A stretch of DNA of 32,306 nucleotides from a bacterium (GTDB lineage Bacteria > Cyanobacteriota > Vampirovibrionia > Gastranaerophilales > Gastranaerophilaceae). The translations under genes and the position numbers were made by a program. Positions 15,695-23,802 of the stretch are shown piece by piece; the stretch's first letter is position 1; every line of letters begins with the position of its first letter. The notes below the pieces were generated by a model, which did no database searches, had not been told where the DNA came from, and saw only the letters and a program-made list of their open reading frames with translations. The stretch covers positions 1-32,306 of the forward strand of contig JAFVAR010000028.1 in the NCBI GenBank assembly GCA_017480425.1. The letters run 5' to 3'.

Positions 15695-16529
15695 CTTTTA
15701 TTTCATCCTTCTTTTGAACATTTACACGTATTATCTGATATCCGAACCCGGTCAAACTTAATTTAATACTCATATCGCACACATCTGCTTTTGTCAAACC
15801 TATAGATGCAACTATATATTCATTTGCATCATCAGAGTTTGAAATAAACAGACGTTCTAAAATGTTATCTTCCGGCATTTTTCTAAAAACTTCTTTTGCC
15901 TGTTGCTGAGGATAAACAACTTTGTCTTTTGCGATTGAAGCTATTGCAAAAGTATCTTTTGGAGGAATAAACTCCAATGAAGCTGTATATTCGTAATTCG
16001 GTTCAACTATTTTGGGAGCAGTGAGCTTTACGTCCAAATTCATTGCATCACCGTACATCATTGATGTATTTTCTTCTATCACAGCATCAGATATAACTTT
16101 CCATTTCCCGTCAGTTTTCTTTAAATAATAAACGCTATCTGCCCAACTTTTTAATTCTCCGTTCATCTTTGCAGAGACAGGAATATTTGCCTGAGAAGTT
16201 TCAACAAGCTTTACGCATGCTTTATCATCTCCTTCAAAGCTTATTTGTTTAAATTTTATGCCATATTTAATATTATCATATGTATTCCATAAATCTTTAA
16301 CCAGACTGGAATATGTATTCAAATCAAATCCGTCAGAATTTTTATAGTTCTTATCATAAGTAGATATAAACTTTTCAAAATTTGATTTATTAGCATACTT
16401 TACTTGAGAATTTAAAACTGATTTCACTGCTCGTTCATCAGTTTTTATTTGCCAGTCTCTTAGTGTAAAAGCATTCGCACAAGACACAGACATTGATATA
16501 AATAATAAAAATACAAATAAATTTTTCAT
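15681..16529 (-). CDS. Exported NTF2/SnoaL-like protein of unknown function
   Basis: This 282-aa protein starts with a signal peptide (KNLFVFLLFISMSVSCANA, cleavage probably after ANA). The segment around residues 30-145 looks like an NTF2-like cone fold: an N-terminal helical part (VLNSQVKYANKSNFEKFIS), then strands ending in KKTDGKWKVISDAVIE, the usual last strands of that fold. The C-terminal half (about 150-282) is a second beta-rich region without recognised motifs. It leads the lspA cluster and overlaps lspA by 14 nt. A TATAAT ends 6 nt before the ATG and there is no ribosome site, so its mRNA may be leaderless. A Cys in the signal region does not form a standard lipobox. Confidence 0.75.
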   Translation of the reverse strand: MKNLFVFLLFISMSVSCANAFTLRDWQIKTDERAVKSVLNSQVKYANKSNFEKFISTYDKNYKNSDGFDLNTYSSLVKDLWNTYDNIKYGIKFKQISFEGDDKACVKLVETSQANIPVSAKMNGELKSWADSVYYLKKTDGKWKVISDAVIEENTSMMYGDAMNLDVKLTAPKIVEPNYEYTASLEFIPPKDTFAIASIAKDKVVYPQQQAKEVFRKMPEDNILERLFISNSDDANEYIVASIGLTKADVCDMSIKLSLTGFGYQIIRVNVQKKDEIKDEQN

Positions 16530-16535
16530 AAAAGA

Positions 16536-16541
16536 ATTATA
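16536..16541 (-). promoter_or_regulatory. -10 box placing the start of transcription at the ATG (leaderless)
   Basis: On the minus strand TATAAT is separated from ATG 16529 by only TCTTTT. Transcription would start at or next to the A of the ATG. No purine-rich ribosome site exists between them. The -35 region is weak (TTTATG with 17-bp spacing). Confidence 0.5.
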
Positions 16542-16601
16542 TACTAAAAACTCTTAAACATAAATAAACCAAAAAAATGACTTACTTTTTTTACACCTAT
16601 A

Positions 16602-16610
16602 TGGTATAAT
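16602..16610 (+). promoter_or_regulatory. Extended -10 promoter of the response-regulator/sdaA operon
   Basis: TGGTATAAT is an exact extended -10 element with only a weak -35 (TTACTT, 17 bp upstream). The start is expected near 16617, leaving an 18-nt leader that contains the AGGAGAG ribosome site for ATG 16635. Confidence 0.6.
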
Positions 16611-16634
16611 CGTTAAGGAATTGCAGGAGAGAAC

Positions 16635-17240
16635 ATGCCTAATATTGATTTAGATGAAGAATTTTTAAAATTATTATATGGTGCAACTAATTCAGAAATG
16701 CCGGCAGATATAAATCTTGCAGGTCTAAAAAATCAACTGATAAAAATTAATGACTTAATAAAAGAATTAAATTCAAACAGCTTCAAAAAGCCGGCTGTTG
16801 TAAAAAACAATGCGGAAGATGACGAAGAAGAACAGAAAGGACCGGCTATACTTGTAGTAGATGATTTGGGGGTCATTACTTATCAATTAAAAGTACTTTT
16901 GTCTAGATTTGAATATGACGTAGATTGTTCTCAAGAAATATATGATGCCGTTAACAAATTTAAGAAACGCAAATATATATATGTAGTTATGGACTTATTT
17001 ATCCCGACAGAAAGAGAAGGTTTCATTCTTTTAACAGAGCTTAGAAAAATGGCGATTGCGGCAGGCATAAGAACAGTTATAGGCGTTATAACAGCTTCTC
17101 CGAGAAAAGAAATTGAACAACAATGCAAAGCGAGAGGAGCTGATTTCTTCCTTGAAAAAAGCAGTGATTGGCAAAACAACCTGCTTGAAATTATGAACAG
17201 TTATATTAATGCAGGAAAAGAGGAAGAGGAAGAATTCTAG
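16635..17240 (+). CDS. Single-domain response regulator (REC) without output domain
   Basis: This 201-aa protein has a 65-residue N-terminal region (helical, ending in an acidic EDDEEEQ linker) and a C-terminal receiver domain, residues about 70-195. The phosphorylation site is present: acidic pair D76/D77 in ILVVDD, phospho-acceptor D120 in VVMDLFIP, Thr in VITASP, and Lys in FFLEKSS. No DNA-binding or enzymatic domain follows; it ends in a Glu run. The Pro after LFI in the acceptor loop is ordinary. It leads an operon with sdaAB only 1 bp after its stop codon, suggesting a signalling link to serine breakdown or simple co-expression. No kinase is nearby. Confidence 0.85.
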   Translation: MPNIDLDEEFLKLLYGATNSEMPADINLAGLKNQLIKINDLIKELNSNSFKKPAVVKNNAEDDEEEQKGPAILVVDDLGVITYQLKVLLSRFEYDVDCSQEIYDAVNKFKKRKYIYVVMDLFIPTEREGFILLTELRKMAIAAGIRTVIGVITASPRKEIEQQCKARGADFFLEKSSDWQNNLLEIMNSYINAGKEEEEEF

Positions 17241-17241
17241 G

Positions 17242-17898
17242 ATGGAGCAAAAGTCCATATTTTCAGTGATATCGCCCATTATGGCGGGGCCTTCCAGTTC
17301 TCACACTGCAGGTGCCGTAAGACTTGGGCTTATGGCAAGAAATATTTATAATAAAAATTTTTCCAAAGTTAAATTTGTTTTATATAATTCTTTTGCAACA
17401 ACAGGTTTTGGTCATGGCACCAATAAAGGTCTTTTAGCCGGTGTATTAGGATATTCTGTTGATGATAGCAGAATAAAGAATATTTTTGAAACAGAAACTT
17501 CTATAAAATACGCTTATGAATATGTTCAAGATATTTCAAGACATCCAAACTCTGTTGATATAATTTTTGATAACGAATTTATTATCTCCGGAGATTCCGT
17601 AGGGGCGGGAGAAATCAGAATAAATAATATAAACGGATTTTATGCAAATATAGACGGAAAGTATGATACTTTGGTAATAACTTATAAAGACAAGCCCGGT
17701 ATGATATCTTCTGTCAGCAACATGCTTCAAAAACAAAATGTCAATATTGCATCTCTACACTGTGACAGAGATTCAAAGGGGGGAGATGCAACAATGTATA
17801 TCGCTATGGACATTCCTGTCGGAGACGATATTGTAGCTAAAGTATCACAGTTAAAAGATGTATTTTTTGTAACAAATGTTAGAAAGCTTAAAAAATGA
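17242..17898 (+). CDS. sdaAB: L-serine dehydratase, iron-sulfur type, beta subunit
   Basis: The beta subunit of the oxygen-sensitive [4Fe-4S] L-serine deaminase, which turns L-serine into pyruvate and ammonia. The 218-aa protein begins FSVISPIMAGPSSSHTAGA, the conserved substrate-side motif of this family, and ends in an ACT domain (about 145-218; KPGMISSVSNMLQKQNVNI), a probable serine-sensing module. I place the start at ATG 17242, which directly follows the response-regulator stop and has AGGAAG upstream; an ATG at 17209 would only extend into the preceding gene. It overlaps sdaAA by 4 nt (ATGA), coupling the two subunits. Confidence 0.95.
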   Translation: MEQKSIFSVISPIMAGPSSSHTAGAVRLGLMARNIYNKNFSKVKFVLYNSFATTGFGHGTNKGLLAGVLGYSVDDSRIKNIFETETSIKYAYEYVQDISRHPNSVDIIFDNEFIISGDSVGAGEIRINNINGFYANIDGKYDTLVITYKDKPGMISSVSNMLQKQNVNIASLHCDRDSKGGDATMYIAMDIPVGDDIVAKVSQLKDVFFVTNVRKLKK

Positions 17899-18776
17899 AG
17901 ATATTATCATTTGCAGACTTAATTAATATATGCAAAGAGCAAAATAAAACCATATGGGAAATTGCAGAAATCGAAGAATCAGCATTAGAAGAAATGAATG
18001 TTGATGCCGTCAGGCTGAGAGTATTAGAGAACTTAATTGCCATGAGAGAAGCAATAACAAACGGGCTAAAATCTGACGAAAAATCTATAAGTAACTGGTG
18101 CGGTGATGACTGCTTAAAACTTTCAAGAGGATATAAAATTCGCCCTGCTATATTTGGCAGTATATTTGAAAAAATAACGAAGTATGCCATTGCGACTGCT
18201 GAAGAAAACTTGAGAATGGGAAGAATAGTAGCTTGTCCGACTGCAGGTTCTTGCGGAATTGTACCATCTGTCATTATTGCAGTTGCAGAAGAAAGACAAA
18301 TCGCAGAGGAAGAACAAATAAACGCACTATTGACATCCGGCGTAATCGGACTTATGGTCTCAAATAAAGTTCAATTAGCTGGTGCGGTTGCAGGATGTCA
18401 GGCTGAATGCGGAGTGGCTTCCGCTATGGCGGCGGGTGCACTTGCACAAATGCTTGGCGGAAATGTAAATGAAGTACTTCAAGCGGCTGCACTTGCTATG
18501 AAAAACATATTAGGGCTTACATGCGATCCTGTATGCGGATTGGTAGAAGTTCCTTGTATAAAGAGAAATGCTTTCCTTGCTGTTCATGCTGTCACTGCTG
18601 CAGAGCTTGCGCTTTGCGGAGTAGAAAGTAAAATCCCTATAGATGAGGTTGTTGATACGTTAAAAATAACAGGACAATTGATGTCGCCGCTACTTAAAGA
18701 AACTGCAAAAGGCGGACTTGCTCAAACAAAAACTGCAATTAAGCTTGAAAAGAAATTATTTAAAAAGAATTTTTAA
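17895..18776 (+). CDS. sdaAA: L-serine dehydratase, iron-sulfur type, alpha subunit
   Basis: The 293-aa catalytic alpha subunit. Cys-containing motifs expected to hold or surround the [4Fe-4S] cluster are visible: ACPTAGSCGIVPS near residues 113-125, GCQAECGVASAMAAGA, and CDPVCGLVEVPC. It starts at ATG 17895 within the stop of sdaAB. The split two-gene form is usual in Firmicutes and other anaerobes. With the response regulator it forms a three-gene operon. The gene ends 14 bp from the convergent pheS with no clear terminator between them. Confidence 0.96.
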   Translation: MKILSFADLINICKEQNKTIWEIAEIEESALEEMNVDAVRLRVLENLIAMREAITNGLKSDEKSISNWCGDDCLKLSRGYKIRPAIFGSIFEKITKYAIATAEENLRMGRIVACPTAGSCGIVPSVIIAVAEERQIAEEEQINALLTSGVIGLMVSNKVQLAGAVAGCQAECGVASAMAAGALAQMLGGNVNEVLQAAALAMKNILGLTCDPVCGLVEVPCIKRNAFLAVHAVTAAELALCGVESKIPIDEVVDTLKITGQLMSPLLKETAKGGLAQTKTAIKLEKKLFKKNF

Positions 18777-18790
18777 ATTTTCATTGCTTG

Positions 18791-19825
18791 TTAAAACTGT
18801 TCCAAGAAACGCTTGTCATTATTAAAGAATAAGCGGATGTCATCGATTGCATATTTAAGCATTGCCAAACGTTCAACACCCATACCAAATGCAAATCCTG
18901 TATAAACATCAGGGTCTATTCCGACACCTTTTAATACATTTACATCGACCATACCGCAACCGAGAACTTCTAACCATCCCGTTCCGCTGCATGTGCGACA
19001 ACCTTTGCCCTGGCACATTATGCACTGAACATCAACTTCTGCAGACGGCTCAGTAAACGGGAAGAAGCTGCTTCTGAATCTTGTAGGTCTGGAGGAACCA
19101 AAATATAATCTTATAAATTCGTTTAAAACGCCTTTTAAATCACCAAATGTTATTCCTTTATCAACATACAAACCTTCTATCTGGTGGAAGAAATTATTTT
19201 TGCGTGCGTTTATATTTTCATTTCTGTATACTCTGCCGGGAGCAATTACCTTTATAGGAGGTTTTTGATTTTCCATTATATGAATTTGAGCTCCTGAAGT
19301 TTGGCTTCTAAGTACTGCCCCTTGAATACCCTTAACATAAAATGTATCCTGAACATCACGTGCCGGATGATCTTTGGGTACATTGAGCATGTCAAAATTG
19401 TAATACTCTGTTTCTACCTCGGGAGAAAGTTCCGGAGATACAACAGAAAAACCTAAATTTTGAAATATTGATACAATTTCGTCTGTTGTTGAAGTAAGCG
19501 GGTGAACTTTTCCCAAAGGTGTATATTTACCGCTCAAAGTTATATCAATTCTGTCTTTTTGCAATTTTTCGTTAAGCTCTTTTTGGTAAAAAGAATCATA
19601 TTTATTTTTTAACAAATCTTCCAAGTCCTGAGTAATTTGATTAGCAAGAGCACCTACAGTCCTCTTGTCTTCGTCTGAAAGATCCTTTAATCCTTTTTTT
19701 ATCGAATTAAACTCACCTTTTCTGCTTAAATATTTTAGCTTAATTTCTTCTATATCATTTATTGAAACGGCTTTTTCTATATCGTCTTTTGCTGATTTAT
19801 AAATATTTTCCAATTGTTCTTTCAT
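18791..19825 (-). CDS. pheS: Phenylalanyl-tRNA synthetase alpha subunit
   Basis: PheS charges tRNA-Phe as an alpha2-beta2 complex with PheT. The 344-aa protein has an N-terminal coiled-coil tRNA-binding part (residues 1-90), then class II catalytic motifs: HPLTSTTDEIV, FRSSFFPFTEPSAEVDV (motif 2 region), a cysteine group CIMCQGKGCRTC followed by GTGWLEVLGCGMV, and motif 3 FAFGMGVERLAML. AAGGGAG precedes ATG 19825. pheT is not adjacent; the upstream neighbour is divergent and the downstream one convergent, so pheS is a single-gene unit here, unlike the common pheST pair. Confidence 0.96.
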   Translation of the reverse strand: MKEQLENIYKSAKDDIEKAVSINDIEEIKLKYLSRKGEFNSIKKGLKDLSDEDKRTVGALANQITQDLEDLLKNKYDSFYQKELNEKLQKDRIDITLSGKYTPLGKVHPLTSTTDEIVSIFQNLGFSVVSPELSPEVETEYYNFDMLNVPKDHPARDVQDTFYVKGIQGAVLRSQTSGAQIHIMENQKPPIKVIAPGRVYRNENINARKNNFFHQIEGLYVDKGITFGDLKGVLNEFIRLYFGSSRPTRFRSSFFPFTEPSAEVDVQCIMCQGKGCRTCSGTGWLEVLGCGMVDVNVLKGVGIDPDVYTGFAFGMGVERLAMLKYAIDDIRLFFNNDKRFLEQF

Positions 19826-19892
19826 TTTTAATCTCCCTTAAGTGAATAATACCGCAACTGCTTTTAAATGTAAACTTAAAAAAGAATTCGAC

Positions 19893-19920
19893 TTGATTTT
19901 AGTTTAAATTTTATTAAAAT
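19893..19920 (+). promoter_or_regulatory. Promoter with -10 box 6 nt before the ATG (leaderless)
   Basis: TTGATT (19893-19898), 16 bp, TAAAAT (19915-19920), then GTTTAT and ATG 19927. No ribosome site is present. This is a second example of the same layout as at 16536 and 23790. Confidence 0.55.
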
Positions 19921-19926
19921 GTTTAT

Positions 19927-20700
19927 ATGATTAAAAAAACTTTGCTCATATTAATTTTATCACTGGTTTGCGTACCTGTTCTATCCGAGCCTCTTGATAA
20001 TGGCGGTTACGCAGGATTCCCTCCGGGATTTTATGACGATATAGATCCTGCTACGCTTGATAATGATGATGACGAATTATATACTCATCCCGGGCTTCCG
20101 AACAGAGAAATTCAAAATAACACTACACAGCAAGATATTCATACTCTTAATGATGATGACGAAATTTTTATTGGGCAGCCTGTTAAAACGAAAGCAACAA
20201 AAAATTATGCTCAAATATACAAAGATTTAGAACCTGCTGATTTTTCATATTTGCATGACATTGATCCTGACCAGTATTATGACATGAAAGACTCTGCTTG
20301 GTCAGTCTACCCGCTTTTGAGGCTAAATTCTCCAATATACTTCAAAAATTCAACAATTGAACCCGGGTACTATTTGTTAACACCAAGAGAGCACAACGGG
20401 AAATGGTATTTATTATTTAAACAAAACGGAGTTGTTGCACATATAATTCCTGTTTATGACAGAGACTATACTCCTGAAAAATTTTATGAAGAACATATTC
20501 CGCAGCCAAAACTTACAAGGGCGCAAAAAATACATATGGGATTTTTGAATTTTATCGGTGATAAAATCGACAGTTCAAAAAGAAAAGAACCGATAAAAAG
20601 CTTTTTAGAAGTTAACGACCTTGAAAATTACTTTGTTTCAATTGTGATATACTATGGCGGACATAAGTATTCAACAATTTTTAGAACAATCCGATTATAA
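19927..20700 (+). CDS. Exported acidic protein of unknown function
   Basis: A signal peptide (KKTLLILILSLVCVPVLS) is followed by a 257-residue total length. Residues 25-75 are Asp-rich and low in complexity, with related segments TLDNDDDELY and TLNDDDEIFIG. Residues 80-257 look folded, with Trp/Tyr-rich strands such as SAWSVYPLLRLNSPIYFK, EPGYYLLTPREHNGKWYLLF and VVAHIIPVYDRDYTPEKFYE. I do not recognise a family; the periplasm or cell surface is the likely location. It is divergent from pheS and not in an operon. The ATG lies 6 nt after a -10 box, so the mRNA is probably leaderless. Confidence 0.75.
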   Translation: MIKKTLLILILSLVCVPVLSEPLDNGGYAGFPPGFYDDIDPATLDNDDDELYTHPGLPNREIQNNTTQQDIHTLNDDDEIFIGQPVKTKATKNYAQIYKDLEPADFSYLHDIDPDQYYDMKDSAWSVYPLLRLNSPIYFKNSTIEPGYYLLTPREHNGKWYLLFKQNGVVAHIIPVYDRDYTPEKFYEEHIPQPKLTRAQKIHMGFLNFIGDKIDSSKRKEPIKSFLEVNDLENYFVSIVIYYGGHKYSTIFRTIRL

Positions 20701-20769
20701 TCTTTATAATGTATTGCATAATTTGAAAAAAAATTGTAACATAATCTTATCCTAATGACTTAAGAATAT

Positions 20770-20797
20770 ATAGGAGGTACATTTGTTTGTACCCTAT
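20770..20797 (+). promoter_or_regulatory. Hairpin containing an extra ribosome site, upstream of the aquaporin gene
   Basis: GGTACA-TTTGTT-TGTACC is a perfect 6-bp stem, extended by ATAG/CTAT with a small bulge. A good AGGAGG lies in its left arm, yet no start codon follows it at a useful distance; the gene uses GAAGGAGAG at 20803-20811. It may stabilise or control the mRNA. Confidence 0.4.
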
Positions 20798-20815
20798 TTA
20801 TAGAAGGAGAGAATT

Positions 20816-21451
20816 ATGAAAGAAAATTTGAGAAAGTATCTCGTTGAATTCATAGGAACATTTTTCCTTGTATTCACAGTCGCTTCTGCAGTACTTCTTG
20901 GTGGCGACGGAGTAATTGCTCCATTGTCAATCGGCTTTGCACTAATGATTATGGTGTATGCCGGAGGTCACATTTCAGGAGGACACTACAACCCTGCTGT
21001 TTCTTTTGCGGCAGCTATTCGTGGCGCACTTGCCTGGGGACAATTGATTCCTTACTGGATTTTCCAAGTTTTAGGTGCAGCATGCGCAGCACTTCTTGTT
21101 GCTCATTTTGCTGAATTACCTGCTGTAGGAACTTGCCCATTCTCATTAATGCAAGTTATCATTGGCGAATTCTTATTCACTTTTGCACTTTGCTATGTTG
21201 TTTTACAAGTTGCAACATCTAAGAAAACAGAGGGTAATTCATACTATGGCTTAGCAATCGGTTCAACTGTAATGGTTGGAGCTTTTGCTGTTGGCGGAAT
21301 TTTCTGCTTAGGTGCATTTAACCCTGCAGTAGCAGTCGGTCTTGGATTGATACATTCAGCTTGCTGGGCAGGAGTTGGTATAATTGCAGCAACTAACCTT
21401 GTTGCAGGTCTATGCGCAGCTCTTGTTTACAAATTTGTAGATGCAGAGTAA
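20816..21451 (+). CDS. Aquaporin-family channel lacking the usual selectivity-filter Arg
   Basis: This MIP-family inner-membrane channel for water or small neutral solutes has 211 residues, short for the family. Six hydrophobic helices and the two half-helix NPA motifs are present: GGHYNPAVSF (NPA at 59-61) and GAFNPAVAVG (NPA at 169-171). Most aquaporins and glyceroporins have Arg right after the second NPA (NPAR), forming the ar/R filter; here that position is Val172. The pore should therefore be wider or less polar and its substrate is open. It is a single-gene unit with GAAGGAGAG before ATG 20816 and a strong terminator behind it. Confidence 0.9.
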   Translation: MKENLRKYLVEFIGTFFLVFTVASAVLLGGDGVIAPLSIGFALMIMVYAGGHISGGHYNPAVSFAAAIRGALAWGQLIPYWIFQVLGAACAALLVAHFAELPAVGTCPFSLMQVIIGEFLFTFALCYVVLQVATSKKTEGNSYYGLAIGSTVMVGAFAVGGIFCLGAFNPAVAVGLGLIHSACWAGVGIIAATNLVAGLCAALVYKFVDAE

Positions 21452-21457
21452 GTTTTT

Positions 21458-21499
21458 AAAAAAAATTCAGGTCGAAAATTTTCGACCTGAATTTTTTTT
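21458..21499. terminator. Bidirectional terminator between aquaporin and Na/Pi genes
   Basis: A near-perfect palindrome around AATTCAGGTCGAAAA/TTTTCGACCTGAATT, with an A-tract left and a T-tract right. It can end both convergent genes. Confidence 0.85.
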
Positions 21500-21520
21500 G
21501 TCTCATTCTTTTATGAATAA

Positions 21521-23290
21521 TTAGGACTCACTATTCAAATGTGCAACGGAATAACGTGATTTATAATCCTGATACTTACTTACAAACTGTAAATCTTCGT
21601 CTTTGTTTCTGTGGTTATATTCATGTTTATCCAAAGTGTTATCATGAAGTTGAATTACACTTGTAGCAATATTTCCGCAGTGTGCTGCGATTCTTCTTAA
21701 ATCATTTAACAAGTCCGAATACATAAAACTGTTTTCCGCAGTACATAAACCATCCTTCAACCTTTGTATATGATGATTTTTTACCTTTCTTACAATCTTT
21801 TTAATTACTGCTTCCAGAGGTTCTGCCTCTTGAGCCAGCTGAACATTATCTGCTCTATAGGCTTCCATAGCCATTGCAAATATTTCTGAAACGGCATGTA
21901 CTATGACTTTTAGCTCATCTATCGCATCTTGTGAAAGTTTTGATTCACTTTCTTTTAATTTTTCTGCAATTTTCAGTATATAGGTTGCATGGTCTCCAAT
22001 TCTTTCAAAATCACCAATAACAAGCAATAACTGAGAAATCTTATTATTATCTTCTTCTGACAAATCTTTGCCTGAAAGTTTTAATAAAAAGGCGTCTAAC
22101 TTATCTTCATACGTATCAATCTTAATTTCGTTGTCTTTTATCTGCTCTGCCTTTTTCTGATGATAACTTTTTAGCATTTTGGTAGAATTAATAAAGTTGT
22201 ACTCTACAATTTCCGCCATTTTTAAGGTTTGCCTATATGACTCCGCAACCGCAAATGACGGAGCAAGAAGAAGTCTGTCATCAAGCAAAACATTATTCTT
22301 TTTATTTTCTTCGGAATCAGGAATAAATTTAACAGCAAGAGATTCAATAAATTTTGCAAATGGTAAAAGCATAAATGCTGTAAATATGTTATATACAGTA
22401 TGGAATGCAGCTATTCCGAAAGGAGATATATTCTTTTGCATTAAAGGGATATCTATAATTCCTGTTATTATCATAAACAATGGAAAGCAAACACCCACGC
22501 TAATTATATTATATATTACATGAACACCGGCAACTCTTTTTGCATTCGTATTTACGCCAATACTCGCTAACACAGCCGAAATACAAGTACCTAAATTTTG
22601 ACCTAAAATTATCGGTATTGCAACACCCCAAGACACGCCTGCTACAAGAGTTAATGCCTGTAAGATACCAATTGAAGCAGATGAGCTCTGGATAATCATG
22701 GTTATTATCATACCAACTAAAAAGCCTAAAATAGGATTTGTAAATGCAATCATGGTATTTCTAAAACTTGGCATATCTGCCAGAGGGGCCATTGCTCCAG
22801 ACATCATTTCCATTCCATACATTAAAATTGCAAATCCTATAAAAATAGAACCTATGTTTTTTCTTCGATTACTCTTTGCAACCAGCATCATTATTATGCC
22901 GACAAAAGCAAGAACAGGAGAAAAAGATTCCGGTTTTAGCAGTTTAAATAGAAACCCCGCATTAGCTTGTATTGCAGTTAAACTTAACATCCACGCTGTA
23001 ATTGTTGTACCGAGATTTGCGCCGATTATTACCGATACTGTTCTTGATAATGTCATTATGCCTGAGTTAACAAGTCCTATTAGCATAACAGTAACTGCTG
23101 AAGAAGACTGTATTATTGCAGTAATGACAGCTCCCAGAATGAAGCTCTTTGCCGGATTAGAAGTCATTTTTTTTAACATCTGCTCAAGCTTACCGCCGGC
23201 AACCTTCTCTAAGCCGGATGACATAAGATTAATTCCGTAGAGGAAAAAAGACAATCCGCCGAGAAGGGAAAATATCATAAAAATATCCAT
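21521..23290 (-). CDS. Na+/phosphate cotransporter family protein with PhoU-like domain
   Basis: This is a 589-aa inner-membrane protein. The N-terminal 320 residues hold two inverted transport repeats, each with the signature QSSSA (TAIIQSSSAVTVML near 60 and TMIIQSSSASIGIL near 200), typical of NptA/YjbB-type Na/Pi cotransporters. A charged cytosolic C-terminal part (about 345-560) is helical and resembles PhoU (GDFERIGDHATYILKIAEKL), likely a phosphate-sensing module. AAGGAATAG precedes ATG 23290. Direction of phosphate movement (uptake or export) cannot be decided from sequence. Single-gene unit. Confidence 0.92.
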   Translation of the reverse strand: MDIFMIFSLLGGLSFFLYGINLMSSGLEKVAGGKLEQMLKKMTSNPAKSFILGAVITAIIQSSSAVTVMLIGLVNSGIMTLSRTVSVIIGANLGTTITAWMLSLTAIQANAGFLFKLLKPESFSPVLAFVGIIMMLVAKSNRRKNIGSIFIGFAILMYGMEMMSGAMAPLADMPSFRNTMIAFTNPILGFLVGMIITMIIQSSSASIGILQALTLVAGVSWGVAIPIILGQNLGTCISAVLASIGVNTNAKRVAGVHVIYNIISVGVCFPLFMIITGIIDIPLMQKNISPFGIAAFHTVYNIFTAFMLLPFAKFIESLAVKFIPDSEENKKNNVLLDDRLLLAPSFAVAESYRQTLKMAEIVEYNFINSTKMLKSYHQKKAEQIKDNEIKIDTYEDKLDAFLLKLSGKDLSEEDNNKISQLLLVIGDFERIGDHATYILKIAEKLKESESKLSQDAIDELKVIVHAVSEIFAMAMEAYRADNVQLAQEAEPLEAVIKKIVRKVKNHHIQRLKDGLCTAENSFMYSDLLNDLRRIAAHCGNIATSVIQLHDNTLDKHEYNHRNKDEDLQFVSKYQDYKSRYSVAHLNSES

Positions 23291-23520
23291 TTTACTATTC
23301 CTTATTGATAATGTTGGTTATATGTGAGCTTTGATAATTATTTGATATTGTTCTTATCACTTATTTCTTTCTACTCCCATATATTTTCAGTGTAACACAA
23401 TAAAAATTTTTGCATAAAAATTTTTATAGATTGTTGCAGAATATTTACAAAATATGTTTTTTTTAAATTAAATACTTTATATATACATAAGAGATATTTA
23501 ATTATAAGAGAGGAAAAATC

Positions 23521-23697
23521 ATGTCAGAGCAAAAGAAAAAATTTACAGTTATATCAAATCCAACATTAGAACAAGATAATTTCAAAAAAGAACGAACAAA
23601 GGCTTACCAGACAAATCCGCTTCGTGAACAGTTTATGAGGTTTGCAAATGAAGAAGCGGGACGGAGGTTTACAGTTGAAGATTTGCTAAAGTGGTAA
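23521..23697 (+). CDS. 58-residue conserved-looking small protein
   Basis: ATG 23521 with AGAGAGGAAAA upstream opens a 58-codon frame starting MSEQKKKFTVISNPT and ending RRFTVEDLLKW, followed by a terminator at 23744. The protein is charged and hydrophilic, without Cys or membrane segments. A good ribosome site, clean stop, own terminator and gene-like composition make it probably real. I recognise no family. It is flanked by the divergent Na/Pi gene and a same-strand unknown gene with its own promoter, so it forms its own transcript. Confidence 0.65.
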   Translation: MSEQKKKFTVISNPTLEQDNFKKERTKAYQTNPLREQFMRFANEEAGRRFTVEDLLKW

Positions 23698-23743
23698 ATT
23701 TTTAACTCAAAAATGGCGGAAAAAGAGAAAAGAAAACGAAAAG

Positions 23744-23767
23744 ACAGGTTTTATAACCTGTTTTTTT
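23744..23767 (+). terminator. Terminator of the 58-aa gene
   Basis: ACAGGTT/AACCTGT is a 7-bp stem with a TTAT loop followed by seven T residues. It lies 47 bp after the small gene's stop and argues that the next gene starts downstream of it. Confidence 0.8.
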
Positions 23768-23786
23768 ATGTGCAAAATTGTAAATA

Positions 23787-23795
23787 TGATATAAT
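23787..23795 (+). promoter_or_regulatory. Extended -10 promoter giving a leaderless mRNA
   Basis: TGATATAAT is an extended -10 element. The next 7 nt (TTTTTGT) lead straight to ATG 23803, so transcription should start at or just before the A of the start codon. No ribosome site is present. Confidence 0.6.
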
Positions 23796-23802
23796 TTTTT
23801 GT

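Noticed and set aside
17209..17241. ATG 17209 as start of sdaAB
   Set aside because: It would add 11 residues read through the end of the response regulator; family proteins start near FSVISPIMAGPSSSHTAG, matching ATG 17242.
20723..20738. HLR1-like box upstream of the aquaporin gene
   Set aside because: One half-site (GTTACAAT, minus strand) is good, but the other half is imperfect and has the wrong spacing.
23713..23802. ATG 23713 as start of the gene ending at 24309
   Set aside because: The extra 30 codons cross a Rho-independent terminator (23744-23767) and the promoter; ATG 23803 fits both.
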